Source: Paramacrobiotus metropolitanus
Lineage: Eukaryota > Tardigrada > Eutardigrada > Parachela > Macrobiotidae
NCBI RefSeq assembly: GCF_019649055.1
Contig: NW_026570691.1
Location: 1-18,530 of the forward strand
DNA: 18,530 bases
Direction: 5' to 3'
Shown here: positions 1 to 10,218 of the stretch, one piece after another
Layout: each line of letters begins with the position of its first letter
Numbering within the stretch: the stretch's first letter is position 1
The notes under the pieces: model-generated
Database searches by the model: none
What the model saw: only the letters and a program-made list of their open reading frames with translations
Told to the model about the DNA's origin: nothing
Made by a program: the position numbers and the translations under genes

Positions 1-590
1 TTATGACGCACCGTTAAATAATGTAGATAACCAGAACTATAATAATTTTTGTAATTAACAAGATATCGACATACATTAGTTGTGTCGTATGAAATTCTAT
101 GGAACTCGCAAATAATATAACTGTTACTCCGGGCAAAATTGACGTGCATCACATTCCTAAAACATTAAATTTATTTGTGCAAGCGGTAAAATTCAGTAGA
201 GTAGAATAATGGCGGCGATGCCTTATGGAGAAACACAACGCAAGTAACGCTAGGTCCATACTTAAATCTTATTTCGGACGGGAGTACAAACTGTACAATA
301 GAGATATGTACGCGGGTCAGCTTTCTTGAAACATGTTCTGTTGTAATTCTCGAAAATATGGACCGCGAACAGTCGTAAGAAAAATGTTGTATTGCGAAAG
401 ATGTTTTAGATTAAACTTGTAGGAGGGAGGGCGGCGTACATTTTCACGGAGTTGTATTGGCTGTGTTATCATCTATGCACTAGTCCAATTGCGCACTGAC
501 ATACGGGGGCACTGAGTAGCTGCACTGAAGTGTAGTGCAGGCGGTCAGCAGCGTGTTGAATGAAATCATTTAGCCGCACCGCGCATATGC
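1..590. other. Upstream spacer, no gene seen
   Basis: The stretch is AT-rich with no ORF related to the family or the serpin. Nothing beyond the promoter-like block that follows could be supported. Confidence 0.5.
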
Positions 591-650
591 TATCGATTGA
601 CATCGTTCCTTATTTCCCGTCGGTCCATTCCTGTTTATACTGGTTAAATG
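591..650 (+). promoter_or_regulatory. Conserved upstream block, copy A
   Basis: TATCGATT at 591 is followed, exactly 34 bases from its first base, by CCATTCCTG. The same two words with identical spacing precede B (4726) and C (8954). The block lies 288 bases before the family ATG at 879. TATCGATT resembles the TATCGATA DRE core of insect promoters; that likeness is only suggestive. Confidence 0.5.
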
Positions 651-878
651 TACATCGCGTCTGAGTATAGTACAGCATATTTCTTTACAGTAGGTACTCA
701 TTGCAACAGTGCAAGCTGCTACTCCAACAGAATATAAGTTAAGCTTTAAAATTAAAGGCAGGGAAATGATTTTTAAAAATTGGAATTACAGAATACGTCT
801 GCCATTTCGACTGTAATCAGCAAAGCGGATTTGTACAGCAGTCCCATCCTATCTGCCGGGGGTAAAGCTTTACCTATC

Positions 879-3755
879 ATGGAGGATTTTTTGTTTGCGC
901 CAATATGCGCAACCCCACTTTAACGAATGTTTGCAGCCGATTCGTTGTCGACGTTGTGGAAGACACTGAGGACGGCAATAGGACCGTACACCGTGGGTAT
1001 GTCTGTGGAGTGGAGAATGATCATTGTTGGGTGCGCATCGGCTGTATGCAGCAACAACTGCGGTTGATGCCCATGAAGAATCTGCGCAGGGTGGGATTAT
1101 CAGGCCACCATCCAAATTACAGCATCCAAGAGAATGAATTCAGAAATGGAATTTATATCCTGGTCAGGACTGATGAGGACGGTCCGGAATTATGGCAACC
1201 CACGTGCTCCGCGAATCTCTTTTGCTATCCCGAATTTACGTTCTTACTTGTCGAGGTTATTATGCCGGATGACACGGTCAAAAGTTACCGTGTGTTGGAC
1301 GGGAATGCCGCCGCCCTGAAGCGTGTTCGTCGGGCGGGACCGCTCGGACCTCTCGTGACGAAGGAGTCTTTTCGCCGCGTGTTAATCCCTTTTTGTGATT
1401 TTACAAGGGATATTCCTAATATAGCTGATGTACTGCATCACGTAAAGGACATGCCACACTTTCGCAGTCAGTTTATGTGGAGGTGTAGTGTAAACAAGCA
1501 CATAATGTTTCTCGGGGTTGTGGATGAGTCTGTTGCCGTGTTAGTCGCGAAAGGTCGCGACAAAAGCATCAACGATAGGTACCTCTCCGAGTACGTAGGG
1601 GACGCCATTAAGCGATGCGCAACTTCACTGACTAGAAGTATCCCGAAGACTGTGGGCAGAACTTTGGAAAAACTTGTCAGCGTGGTTGTTGGTAAAACTT
1701 GTCAGCGTGGTTGTGGGTATGGAATGTAAGTAGACATTTTTAGATTGCAGTAACATAATTCTGTTGTCCGCTGTGCAAGATTTTGTTCTGTCATCCAAAT
1801 CAAAAATAAGATATATGAAATTTATTGCAAAGTTTAATTATTTTGGTTTTTTTAACAAAATCTTTTTAGGGGAGAGACAATGCGTTTGAGTTTTTTGCCT
1901 GTTTTCTTATTCGTTAAATCGTAATTTGCTTGATCTAAAGCGCCGGGTTTTGTGAGTTTACTCAGTACAGATATTAGGTGCAAATGAACCTTTGTACAAA
2001 TCACCAGACTACAATCCTCGTGCCAGCTATGTAATTTTGGAATATCTATAAACAAGTAAAAGGAATTTTTAAAATGTGGAATTGGGTTTTGCAGAGAAAA
2101 ATCATCATATGATTATAGCGGTTACGGCCCATTTTCAATCACTAGGGTACTGAGTAGCTTGCATCGCACAATTTATCGGAAGGAAATGAACTACAACACG
2201 TGGTACTATGTACATAACGTGGTAATTAAGGTACAAATGAGATTGCAGTTGTTGGGAGAACTGCAGCACACACCACAAATGTCTTAAATATGTACTTTTC
2301 AGCGCATTGGAATGATGTTATTTATGTATTTTTTAGACCTGGACAACCCCAGTGAATTACGATTTAGTGAACTGTTTGTGGAGCTACGTCTGACCGTATT
2401 TTCCTTCTGAATGTTTTTGACCAAAACCAAATTTGCAGGTACGATACTCAGCTAATTTCCAATTAACAAGTTGGCCAGTCAGCTTGTATTTTCTGGATCC
2501 CGACAGTCCTTTGTGTAGGTTTATCGATTTTAGTAGTATTGTCACACTCTCATCATGCTTCATAGGCAAACCAGATTTCCTTGCTTTCAGGACGTGCAAA
2601 TGGTTCCGTCTCTTATTATGTTCGGCGAGCATTCAGCAGTGTCTGATCATACCACGTTATCCCATGGAAGTCCTCGATACTCTAAAACTGTTCTCCCTAC
2701 AGCTGTGCGGCGATTTAAGCGAACACCGCGCTACCATAATTCACGTACTGTGTAGCACGGTAACAGAAAATACCAAAATGATCTACCTTATTGGTAACTG
2801 GGAGAAATCTGTGCACCATCTAGCAAACGCTATTCTGTATTTGCTGCGCGTGAAACTTGACTGGCTGATCATCGCTGACAATTCCGTGCTAAGATTCCAC
2901 GAGTTTATAGAATTTCCTGACCCTTTTCTGACCATGTTGCATACCGATGACGATTTTGTTACGTTCCGAATACAACATCAGCCGGAGGTTAATTATACCA
3001 CCGTGTCCCGGCACCTGCTGCTGAAGAACTACTCCTTCAACAGCAAGAATTCGATCTGTTTGACGTCAGTTTCGTATTTCTCACCTTATTGTAAAGGAAT
3101 TCGCCATGCCCCGCGCACCCGTCATCCGCCTCTGGCCTGTTGTCAGGACCCATTCCGCATTGAAGTACATTATTTTACGTACAACTTTACGGAAAAAACA
3201 GCGCCCACGTTGGCAGAATCTTTCCAGTCAGCTCTAGAAAAGTTTTGTCCTGCACTTCCTGATAACAAGATCAGAGCCAGGTTAGACTGGATGGATTCTC
3301 TAACGGTAGTTGACCTAAGAGAGAAACATTATGGCATGTGGCGATTTTTTCCTCTTTGTTATGAACTGTAAGTGCGACACATGGATGGAATTCTCAACGC
3401 CTCAGCTTAAAAAATGAGGTAACATGGTTAAAATTTGAACGATGTGATAACGTCCTTGTGTAGATGGAAGAAGGAAAAGCCGAGGCACCTCGATGATGTC
3501 AGGAAGGATGTTGCTACTAGATTACCTGCAAAGTGCTTGCTCATGCTGACGCTCGCCTTGTTGATGCCCGTTGAGAAGGCGTGTCTAGTGGTTCCACAAA
3601 AGGACTCTGATTCGAATTCAGAAGTTAACGCTTCTGATTTGGACACGTCTGCGCCAGAAGACTCCGACGAACACTCAGATACCTCTGGCTCGGATTTTAC
3701 CGGCTGCATTAAGCAAATTGTCTCGCTGAAGTTTGGGAACACGTTTGAAGATTAA
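879..3755 (+). pseudogene. F-box-like family gene, copy A (frame-disrupted)
   Basis: This is the first of three tandem paralogues. By alignment to copies B and C the exons are 879-1725, 2337-2438, 2591-3367 and 3464-3755, all with GT-AG borders. From the family start ATG at 879 the reading frame hits TAA at 921-923, because one base is missing where B and C read Leu-Leu-Thr. The body of exon 1 stays open only from ATG 905. A 25-base tandem duplication (1669-1718) shifts the frame again just before the donor. Exon 2 lost one base, giving TGA at 2408-2410. Exons 3 and 4 are fully open. If exon 2 is skipped, 905-1725, 2591-3367 and 3464-3755 join in one frame of 629 codons, but without the first F-box helix. 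What I see are the lesions; that the copy is dead, or rescued by skipping, is inference. No database family was recognised for exon 1. Confidence 0.72.
1669..1718 (+). repeat. 25-base tandem duplication at the end of copy A exon 1
   Basis: Units 1669-1693 and 1694-1718 are identical except at one base. The unit carries AAACTTGTCAGCGTGGTTGT. B and C have a single unit here. Because 25 is not a multiple of 3, it shifts the frame. It also creates a second possible donor (G|GTAAAA at 1692) besides the family donor at 1726. Confidence 0.92.
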
Positions 3756-3774
3756 GTTGAAATTCAGCAATCAA

Positions 3775-4030
3775 GCGGGGCAGTGGATTGGGTGTGCCAT
3801 GCACGGCCACTCCTTATGCTAACTGGGCCAAATTTTCGATGATCACTCGTGGGTTACGATGTATTACCCTTAAAAAACTTTGAAGGTTTTGTATGAAAAC
3901 GAAACACGGGACACAACCAACCATAAACAATGACATAAAGCCAGTAAAATAATGATTTTCGCTTAGGGGACTTTCTTTTTCGGATAATGACCCCGTCAAG
4001 GTCGATATTTGCAGGGAGTTTTCTTTCATG
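3775..4030 (+). repeat. 3' flank of copy A, shared with copy C
   Basis: The sequence after the stop of A (GGGTGTGCCATG, AACTGGGCCAAATT, then an AAACAATGACATAAA-like segment and CTTTCTTTTTCGGATAATGA) has recognisable counterparts in the same order at about 13195-13570 after copy C. The duplicated unit therefore runs past the coding region. Copy B has no such flank. Confidence 0.65.
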
Positions 4031-4725
4031 CTGACCACCGGTTATCTCACGTTTCATTTGGACAAGCTAGATTATAGTCCGTTCGACGATACAAGCTGTG
4101 CTGACGCGCAGTGCGATTTTTTGTGAATTTTTCCATATTTAAGAAAAAGCAGCCAACGGCAGTTGACACAATTTATGTGTGCCACTTTAACACGGCAGGG
4201 TACTGCTTGTCTTAAGATAATTAAAATTTCAAAAAAAGCTTTACCTGAATTTTTTATTTAAGATTGATTATGTATTTAGGAATTACATTTCTCACCAGTT
4301 TCAAAGCTTATGGCTTCCTTTAAGTTGCGAGAAATAATAAGCAATTAAAAGTAACAATCCGAACAAACTAACACTTAACTGACCTCTCGGGGCATTTCGA
4401 ATCAGATTTTTAAAAAGTTAAAACATCGTGCAGTTTACCTTTTACCGCGAAGAAAGGCTGTTTTTCATTGCTTGCGTTTTAACTTTTATCATGACATAAT
4501 TATAGTAGATATGCGTAAGATACCAGAGCTCGCAGTTATTGTTACTTCTGTGGCCATTTTCGATAAAGATATTATTATTATTATTAAACACAAAACGCAG
4601 TCTCATCGGTACATTTGCGCGTTACCGTCCCCGCGGCGTCCTTGCTGGCCTAGTGCCACTCGGTATCCAAACGGCATTTTACGGGATCGGCTGCGCGGTG
4701 AATCAATAAATATCGAGCAGCAGGC
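4031..4725. other. Spacer between copies A and B, no gene seen
   Basis: Only the ATT microsatellite stands out. A short open frame near 4472-4735 has no codon or motif support. Confidence 0.5.
4571..4585 (+). repeat. Short ATT microsatellite
   Basis: Five ATT units in the spacer between copies A and B. Confidence 0.85.
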
Positions 4726-4785
4726 TATCGATTAGTATCGCTCCATGATCCTTTCCAGCCCATTCCTTGCTGGTAGTATAGCGTA
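4726..4785 (+). promoter_or_regulatory. Conserved upstream block, copy B
   Basis: TATCGATT at 4726 is followed at +34 by CCATTCCTT and then GCTGGTAGTATAG. It lies 650 bases before the start codon of B, further away than in A or C, so B may have gained sequence or a 5' UTR intron between block and ATG. Confidence 0.5.
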
Positions 4786-5375
4786 CAGTCGTACTACTGC
4801 TCATGGCAAACCAAACACACACATACACGGAATGGAACTGCAATGTCCAGTATAATAATACGAGTACAAGTTAAATTATACGTATGCGGTATGAGTAATC
4901 ACTGAAGTGGGCAAGATGATTCGTCAGGAAACAGGCGAGGTACGTGCAACGGAATATCTGCGCCAGAGGTTCAGCATCGAAGTCCAACGGGGAAACGCGG
5001 CATCCATCCTGGGAACGGCACCAGCCACGGCTAATTTAGATCACATGTTCTCTGTAATTCGGCCGCCTGTTTCCGCTTTTTGTTAAATTCGTATTGTCAT
5101 GTTCCTTTTGTGGATGTTACATTACTTTGTATCATCGGATTTAAAAATAAAATAGTATGCACTCACTACTATGCAGTATCTCTCCCACAGCAGTGCATAT
5201 ATTGTACGTTCTGTACTGATGATGTAGGTCAAGCTGGAAAACCAATAACAGTGGGAATGCGCTCCCTCTCCTTGAAGTATTACCTTGACTATTTTGAATA
5301 ACTTGCTGTAACATTGTATACAGTACATTTGTTGAGCATGTCGAACCAAATCGGACGATAAACCCGACACCTACC

Positions 5376-8029
5376 ATGGAGAATTTATTATTTGCGCGAA
5401 TATGTTCAACACCGTTATTGACGAATGTTTACAGCCGGTTTATGGTCGACGTTGTGGACGAAACCGTGGGCGAAGATCGGACGATATACCGTGGGTACGT
5501 CTGTGGAGTGGAAAATGATCATTGCTGGGCGCAGATCGGCTGCATGCAACAAGAATTGCGACTGGTCCCCATGAAGAAGCTGCGCAGGGTGAATTGGTCC
5601 AGAAAAAGTTACCCTATTGAAATCTCTGAAATCGCTAATGGACTGGATATCCTGATCAGTGTAGACGAGGATCAACTGGAATCATGGCAGCCTGTGTATT
5701 CCGCTGAATCATTTTGCCATGCTTTCGCTACGCTCTTGAATATCGAGGTCATCTTGCCGGATGAGACGGTCAAAGCTTACCGCGTGATGGACGGTGATAA
5801 CGCCGCCCTAAAGCGAATTCGTCGGGCGGGTCCACTGGGGCCGCCCGTGACCAGGGAGTCCTTTCGGCGCGTGCTAATTCCTTTTAGCAAGTTCACACGG
5901 GCCATTCCCGATATTGCTGATGTACTGGAGCACATAAAGGACATGCCACACTTCCGTAGTTTATTCTTGTGGAGATGTGGCATAAACCGCCAGATTATGT
6001 TTCTAGAGGTTGTTGATCAGTGCGTTGCCGTGTTAGTGGCGAAAGGTCGCTGGGCATTTCCCGACGAGAGGAAGATTGTAAAGGACTCGGTCTACGCCAT
6101 TAAGCGGTTCGTAACATCATGGCCCACAATAACAACGAAGGTTGTGGGTCGAATTTTGGGCAAACTTGTCAGCGTGATTACGGGCATGGAAGGTAGGCCA
6201 ATTTCACTGCCAATTTCAATAAAATTGTAAACTGTTTTGAATAGCTTCTAGAATTTAAAACGAGCGTTATGAAACCGGTTTTGGCTCTGATTGGTTTTGA
6301 TCTGGTTTTTGCTGGCTCTGGTTCTTTTTTCAGAAAAAATTAAGAAAAAAGATTTCTTAAAATAAGGAATTCCTTGTTTTTGTTCAAAAATCATCATATG
6401 TTGTAAAGTTCCTTTCTTTGCTGGAAACATTACTTCATTCCCAGCCATAGCAAATGAATTATCTTCATTCTGCACACCGCACAATGTGCATCATAAAGCA
6501 AAATTAAGCGGTGTAAAATTTGCACCACTCGTAATAGAACATTTTCATTTCTGGTAAAAATCTGGTAACAAAATTTTAGGACATTTGTCCATACTAATGC
6601 CATGTGCTTTTCAGACCTGAACAACCCTAGCGAAATGCGTTTTCGTGACCTCTTTGTGGAGTTACGTCAGGCTGTTTTTTCCTATTTGGATGTCTTCGAT
6701 CAGCATCACATCAGCAGGTGCGATGTTCGGTTACAACTAGTGCGGCGCTCGCAAAATCAAAATGGAGCTGTCATAATCAGACTGCGCAGCACCAGTGCTC
6801 TAAATAACAGTAAACAGTATGTAACACTACGTTAATATTTAATTGTTGGTTGGCCACGCCCTTTGAGCCTTTGCAGATGAAATTATTTTTGTAATTATAC
6901 TAGGGTAGTATTATACCTTTTTGCAAAATATCAGAATTTTTTGAATTTAGACCCGAAAAATGTGCCCTGGTTAGATAACCGAAATTTCTATGCTTTCAGG
7001 ACGTGTAAATGGTTCCGGCTAACCCTACAATCTGCAATAATCCAACACAGTTTGATCATACCGCGGCATTCCGTAGATTTACTCGACACTCTAAAAATGT
7101 TCTCACATCAGCAGTGCACCACCTTCAGCGAACACCGTGCCTCCATGATTCACGTACTGTGCAGCACGGTAACCGAGAACACCAAAATCATTCACCTTAT
7201 TGGTAACTGGGAGAAATGTCTGCACCATATGGTGAACGCTATCCTGCCATTTTTGCGCGTAAAACTCCACTGGCTGATCATAGCCGACAGTTCCGTCCTA
7301 AGGTTTCACGAGTTTCTTGAATTTCCTGACCCATTCCCGCGGCCCATGTTGCATACGGATGACGTTTTCGAAACGTTCCAAGCAATGCATCAGCCGGTGT
7401 GTGAATATGCCGCCGTGACCCGTCATTTGCTCCTTAAGAACTGCTGCTTTAATAGCAAACATTCAATTTGTTTAACGGTGGTCTCGTGTAAGTGTCCGGA
7501 AGACAAACGAACCTGAACCGTCAAGAGCACTCGTCAGTCGTCACCTAGCCTGCTGTCACGATCCGTTCCTTGTGGCAATTCCTTACTGGAAATACAGCTT
7601 TACAGAGTCAACAACATGCACGTTGGCAGCCTCCTTCCAATCAGCCCTGGAACAGAGGTGCCCCGCGCTTCCAGATAACAAAATCAGAGCCACGTTGACC
7701 TGGCTGAATTTTTTGACGGAGGATGATATAAGAAAAAAATGCTACGGTATATGGCCATTTTTTTCGCTGTGTTATGAACTGTAAGTGCGGCAAATTTATC
7801 ATACTCTCCGAAAAAATTACTGATCTGGTTTAACGAGAACTAGAACTATGTGACAACATGATTGAGTAGGTGGAAGAAGAAAAAGCCCAAGAACCTCGAA
7901 GACGTCAAAAAGGATGTTGCTACCAGACTACCACCAAATTGTTTGCTCCTGCTAACACTCGCCTTAATGGTTCCTGTGCCGGAAACGGCTGATCCCGAAA
8001 GCCCGAGCTCAGGTTTAGACACCGACTGA
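5376..8029 (+). CDS. F-box-like protein, copy B (least damaged paralogue)
   Basis: Exons are 5376-6192, 6615-6717, 7000-7780 and 7870-8029, with phases 1, 2 and 2 at the joins. The start ATG sits in a favourable context (ACC before, G after) and matches copy C. Residues 1-272 form a domain I do not recognise, with a conserved CGVENDHCW segment, an LKRIRRAGPLGP block and a DIADVLEHIKDMPHFRS block. Residues about 285-313 look like an F-box (VFSYLDVFDQHHISR, then TCKWFR). The rest of exon 3 is a second unknown domain ending in CYEL. Exon 3 has TGA at 7514-7516 and a net +1 shift. Both lie between a perfect donor GTAAGT (7488) and CACCTAG (ending 7548); removing 7488-7548 restores one frame of 599 residues. 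Exon 4 stops early compared with A and C. The expected role is a substrate receptor in an SCF-type ubiquitin ligase, from the F-box alone. Confidence 0.7.
6650..7018 (+). other. F-box-like motif split by intron 2 of copy B
   Basis: Exon 2 ends with LFVELRQAVFSYLDVFDQHHIS and a split Arg codon (described here in two parts: LFVELRQ, then AVFSYLDVFDQHHIS). Exon 3 continues TCKWFRLTLQSA. The F-box consensus has a Leu-rich first helix, then 'IFSYL-D--D', then a basic/Cys helix with an aromatic such as Trp. This matches the SYLDVFD core, the R-TCKWFR turn and the overall length of about 40 residues. The corresponding residues in copy A are interrupted by its exon 2 frameshift. The assignment is by eye and could be settled with a profile search. 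Confidence 0.62.
7488..7548 (+). other. Candidate copy-B-specific intron inside exon 3
   Basis: The segment starts GTAAGTG and ends CACCTAG, is 61 bases long, and joins codons T|CC in phase. It contains both the in-frame TGA (7514-7516) and a 7-base tandem duplication (TCGTCAG repeated, 7531-7543) that would otherwise break the frame. Copies A and C carry open coding sequence at the same place and lack this donor. Neighbouring introns of 89 and 96 bases make the size plausible. An alternative is that this is simply a dead lesion. Confidence 0.45.
7870..8029 (+). other. Exon 4 tail of copy B, truncated
   Basis: Exon 4 follows an 89-base intron (7781-7869). It encodes a basic stretch (WKKKKPKNLEDVKKD), then a short hydrophobic run (CLLLLTLALMVPVP), then a Ser/Asp tail that stops at TGA 8027-8029. 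In A (3464-3755) and C (12884-13184) the tail runs on for about 45 more residues, rich in Ser, Asp and Glu, and ends in an amphipathic IKQI-SLKFG-like helix. The hydrophobic run is about 13 residues, too short for a confident membrane span. The basic part could be a nuclear localisation signal. Both ideas are inference. Confidence 0.55.
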
Positions 8030-8953
8030 ACCAATGCGTTCGAAGCACAAAATTCCAAGTCCAAGTGAACCTGTGTTGTGTGTACATTCATAATGTAAGG
8101 GAGGTTCTGGTGTTGATTAATTGCTCGCCAGTCTTTACTGCTTGTTTGGCCACAGAGAAGCGCTACTCACTTATTTATAAGAAATTATTTTGTGTCCTAG
8201 ATTGTCCAATGTTACTCCTTTCTGTATGGCTATATATTGCATTTGCATACTGGTTATATCAGCGTAATTCTCCGCATTTCCGTGCATAAGAACTGGTTAC
8301 ACATCTGTAATGCATGCTTGTAACGTTATATGAGTGGTGGGTGTCTGATGTTCACACCTGTGACCTTTCTTACACAGGTGTTGTTGTTAACCTTTGCTGA
8401 TGTACCTAATTACGAGGCCCGGTGGGCAGTTGGCCAGTTAATGACCGATTATTTAGTGTTCCGCACATTTAGTGTTGCTGTTGTGACACACCCTACGGAT
8501 GTTTTTCCTCTGCTTTGGTATGGAGGTGGCTTTCCCTTGCAATTGTCCGCGCAAGTACAATGAAAATAAATACTGTTTTGAATTGTGATGATGTATCTGG
8601 AGCAACCATAAAAAGAATATGGTGCAGGTTGCTTAATGAGGAACAGTTCTAAGCAGAGTATTTTCAAGTCGGTTGCAAATAATTATCTACAGTAATAAGA
8701 TTACGATTTTCCCACAATCTAATTAACCAGTTGTAAGTAATTCAGTGTAAGATACGTTTTTAATACTAGTACTGTAAGATCACCGGCTTCTGCATTTCAT
8801 AGTTGCATATTTAGAAGGAAACTGTTACATTATTCCTGGCTATTGAAGTGAAAGTGCAGTCCATCTGGTGTCTGCCAACGGTCACCGACATACCATGTCG
8901 ATCAACAGCGAGGTATCGATCGCAATCATCGCATTAACCAGCAACACACATGG
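8030..8953. other. Spacer between copies B and C, no gene seen
   Basis: Similarity to the 3' flank of A and C is absent from just after the copy B stop, so the old tail and flank of B appear replaced or deleted. A 74-residue frame at 8065-8289 looks like chance. Confidence 0.5.
8565..8570 (+). terminator. Possible polyadenylation signal of copy B
   Basis: AATAAA lies 536 bases after the copy B stop codon, followed by a T/G-rich stretch (TACTGTTTTGAATTGTG). It is the first AATAAA I noticed after B. Confidence 0.3.
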
Positions 8954-9010
8954 TATCGATTGGTAGTCTCCCATATTTTCTTTCAGTCCATGCCTGTTAC
9001 TGGCTAGTCG
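8954..9010 (+). promoter_or_regulatory. Conserved upstream block, copy C
   Basis: TATCGATT at 8954 is followed at +34 by CCATGCCTGTTACTGG. A second TATCGAT lies at 8914. The block is 305 bases before the family ATG at 9259. It has stayed recognisable although the gene behind it is broken. Confidence 0.48.
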
Positions 9011-9561
9011 CACACTGCTTTTGATCAATCACACAATCTACTCGTGCAACAGCACGAATTACAGTCCACATTTCTCTATGCCAAAATTTAATTCTCAAGG
9101 GCACGCGCACGCCAACCGATGTGACTCGACTTGTGCAAGCATTGCCAGAGAAAATAGATACAGTGATTACACTCTCTCCAAGGTGTATTTGCCATGTTTA
9201 TAAATAATTATTCTGTAAACTAATTTGTGAAAAGATCACACCGAATAGTCCATCTATGATGGAGGATTTTTTGTTCACCCGGATCTGCACGTCTCCGCTG
9301 TTAACAAATGTTTACAGCCGATTTGTTGTGGACGTTATGGACGACACCGTGGGCGACGATAGGACCGTGTACCGTGGATACGTTTGTGGAGTTGAAAACG
9401 ATCAGTGTTGGGTGCGCATCGGCTGCAGTCAGCAGCAACTGCGGCTGGTGCCCATGAAGAAGCTGCGCAGGGTGAGTGTATGGGCCGGACCAAGTTACAA
9501 CATCCAAGACACTGAAATCGATGACGGAATAGATGTACTGGTCAGTGCTGATGAGGATAAG

Positions 9562-9591
9562 CCGGAATCATGGCAGCCGGAATCATGGCAG
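9562..9591 (+). repeat. 15-base tandem duplication in copy C exon 1
   Basis: CCGGAATCATGGCAG occurs at 9562-9576 and again at 9577-9591, repeating the residues PESWQ in frame. It sits directly beside the internal deletion breakpoint of exon 1, so it may have formed during the same event. Confidence 0.93.
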
Positions 9592-10100
9592 GACCACGCA
9601 TACAGCGACTAGAATTTTGGACATACTTGTGAGCGTGATCATGGGCATGGAAGGTACGTCCGCACTGTATACATACATGCCCTAAAATATGACCTTGTGC
9701 AAGTGCGTAGATTTGCTGCCGCTCCGCAACCTGAAGTCAAAATTTTTGGAAATTTAAAAATATTTTAAAATTTGATGAAAAGCGCTCCATGGTTGTAATT
9801 TAAATTGATCTTTATTATTTTTCGCTTTTTGCATCGAAATGTCCAGAAGATCGGATAATAACCTGACATTTAATTTTTTGTCCTATTTGCCTATCTCAGC
9901 AATCGGGTATTTGTTTATTTAATTAGCGCATTGTTTACAATAAATAGTCAGGCCAATTCAGCGTAACGTGCACGAGGTTAATTCCACTGACCATGTGAGT
10001 CGTTGGTTAAACAGAAGTTCTGGATCTGGAAGGTTTATTTTGCTTTAAGTAGTTTCTGCGAGTCATAAAAATTTCGCTCAAGTTGTGTACTGACACTTTT

Positions 10101-10123
10101 CTCTAGACAGACTTTGTCTAGAG
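10101..10123. repeat. Perfect hairpin
   Basis: CTCTAGACA and TGTCTAGAG pair over nine bases around the loop GACTT. It lies 60 bases before a second, larger palindrome and may mark an element end. Confidence 0.7.
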
Positions 10124-10183
10124 CTCTTGGTTTTTCCTGCGATTTTAGTGTTTTTTGGTCAACATTTTTGATAAATTAAGAAG

Positions 10184-10218
10184 CCCTGCCATTTCTGGTT
10201 CGAACCAGATTGGCAGGG
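10184..10218. repeat. 35-base near-perfect palindrome with a B-box-like centre
   Basis: CCCTGCC and GGCAGGG form the outer seven-base stem. The inner TCTGGTT and AACCAGA pair around CG. The centre GGTTCGAACC matches the RNA polymerase III B-box core. No D arm, anticodon arm or A-box is present, so this is not called as a tRNA. Confidence 0.7.

Noticed and set aside
7488-7527. Shorter 40-base alternative intron in copy B ending at AAGAG
   Set aside because: It also restores the frame, but the acceptor has no pyrimidine tract and the length is very small; the 61-base version ending CACCTAG fits better.
8065-8289. Small membrane-like protein of 74 residues
   Set aside because: It has hydrophobic residues but no conserved counterpart after copies A or C, and no splice or promoter support.
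10184-10218. tRNA gene
   Set aside because: Only a T-arm-like palindrome exists. D arm, anticodon arm and A-box are missing.
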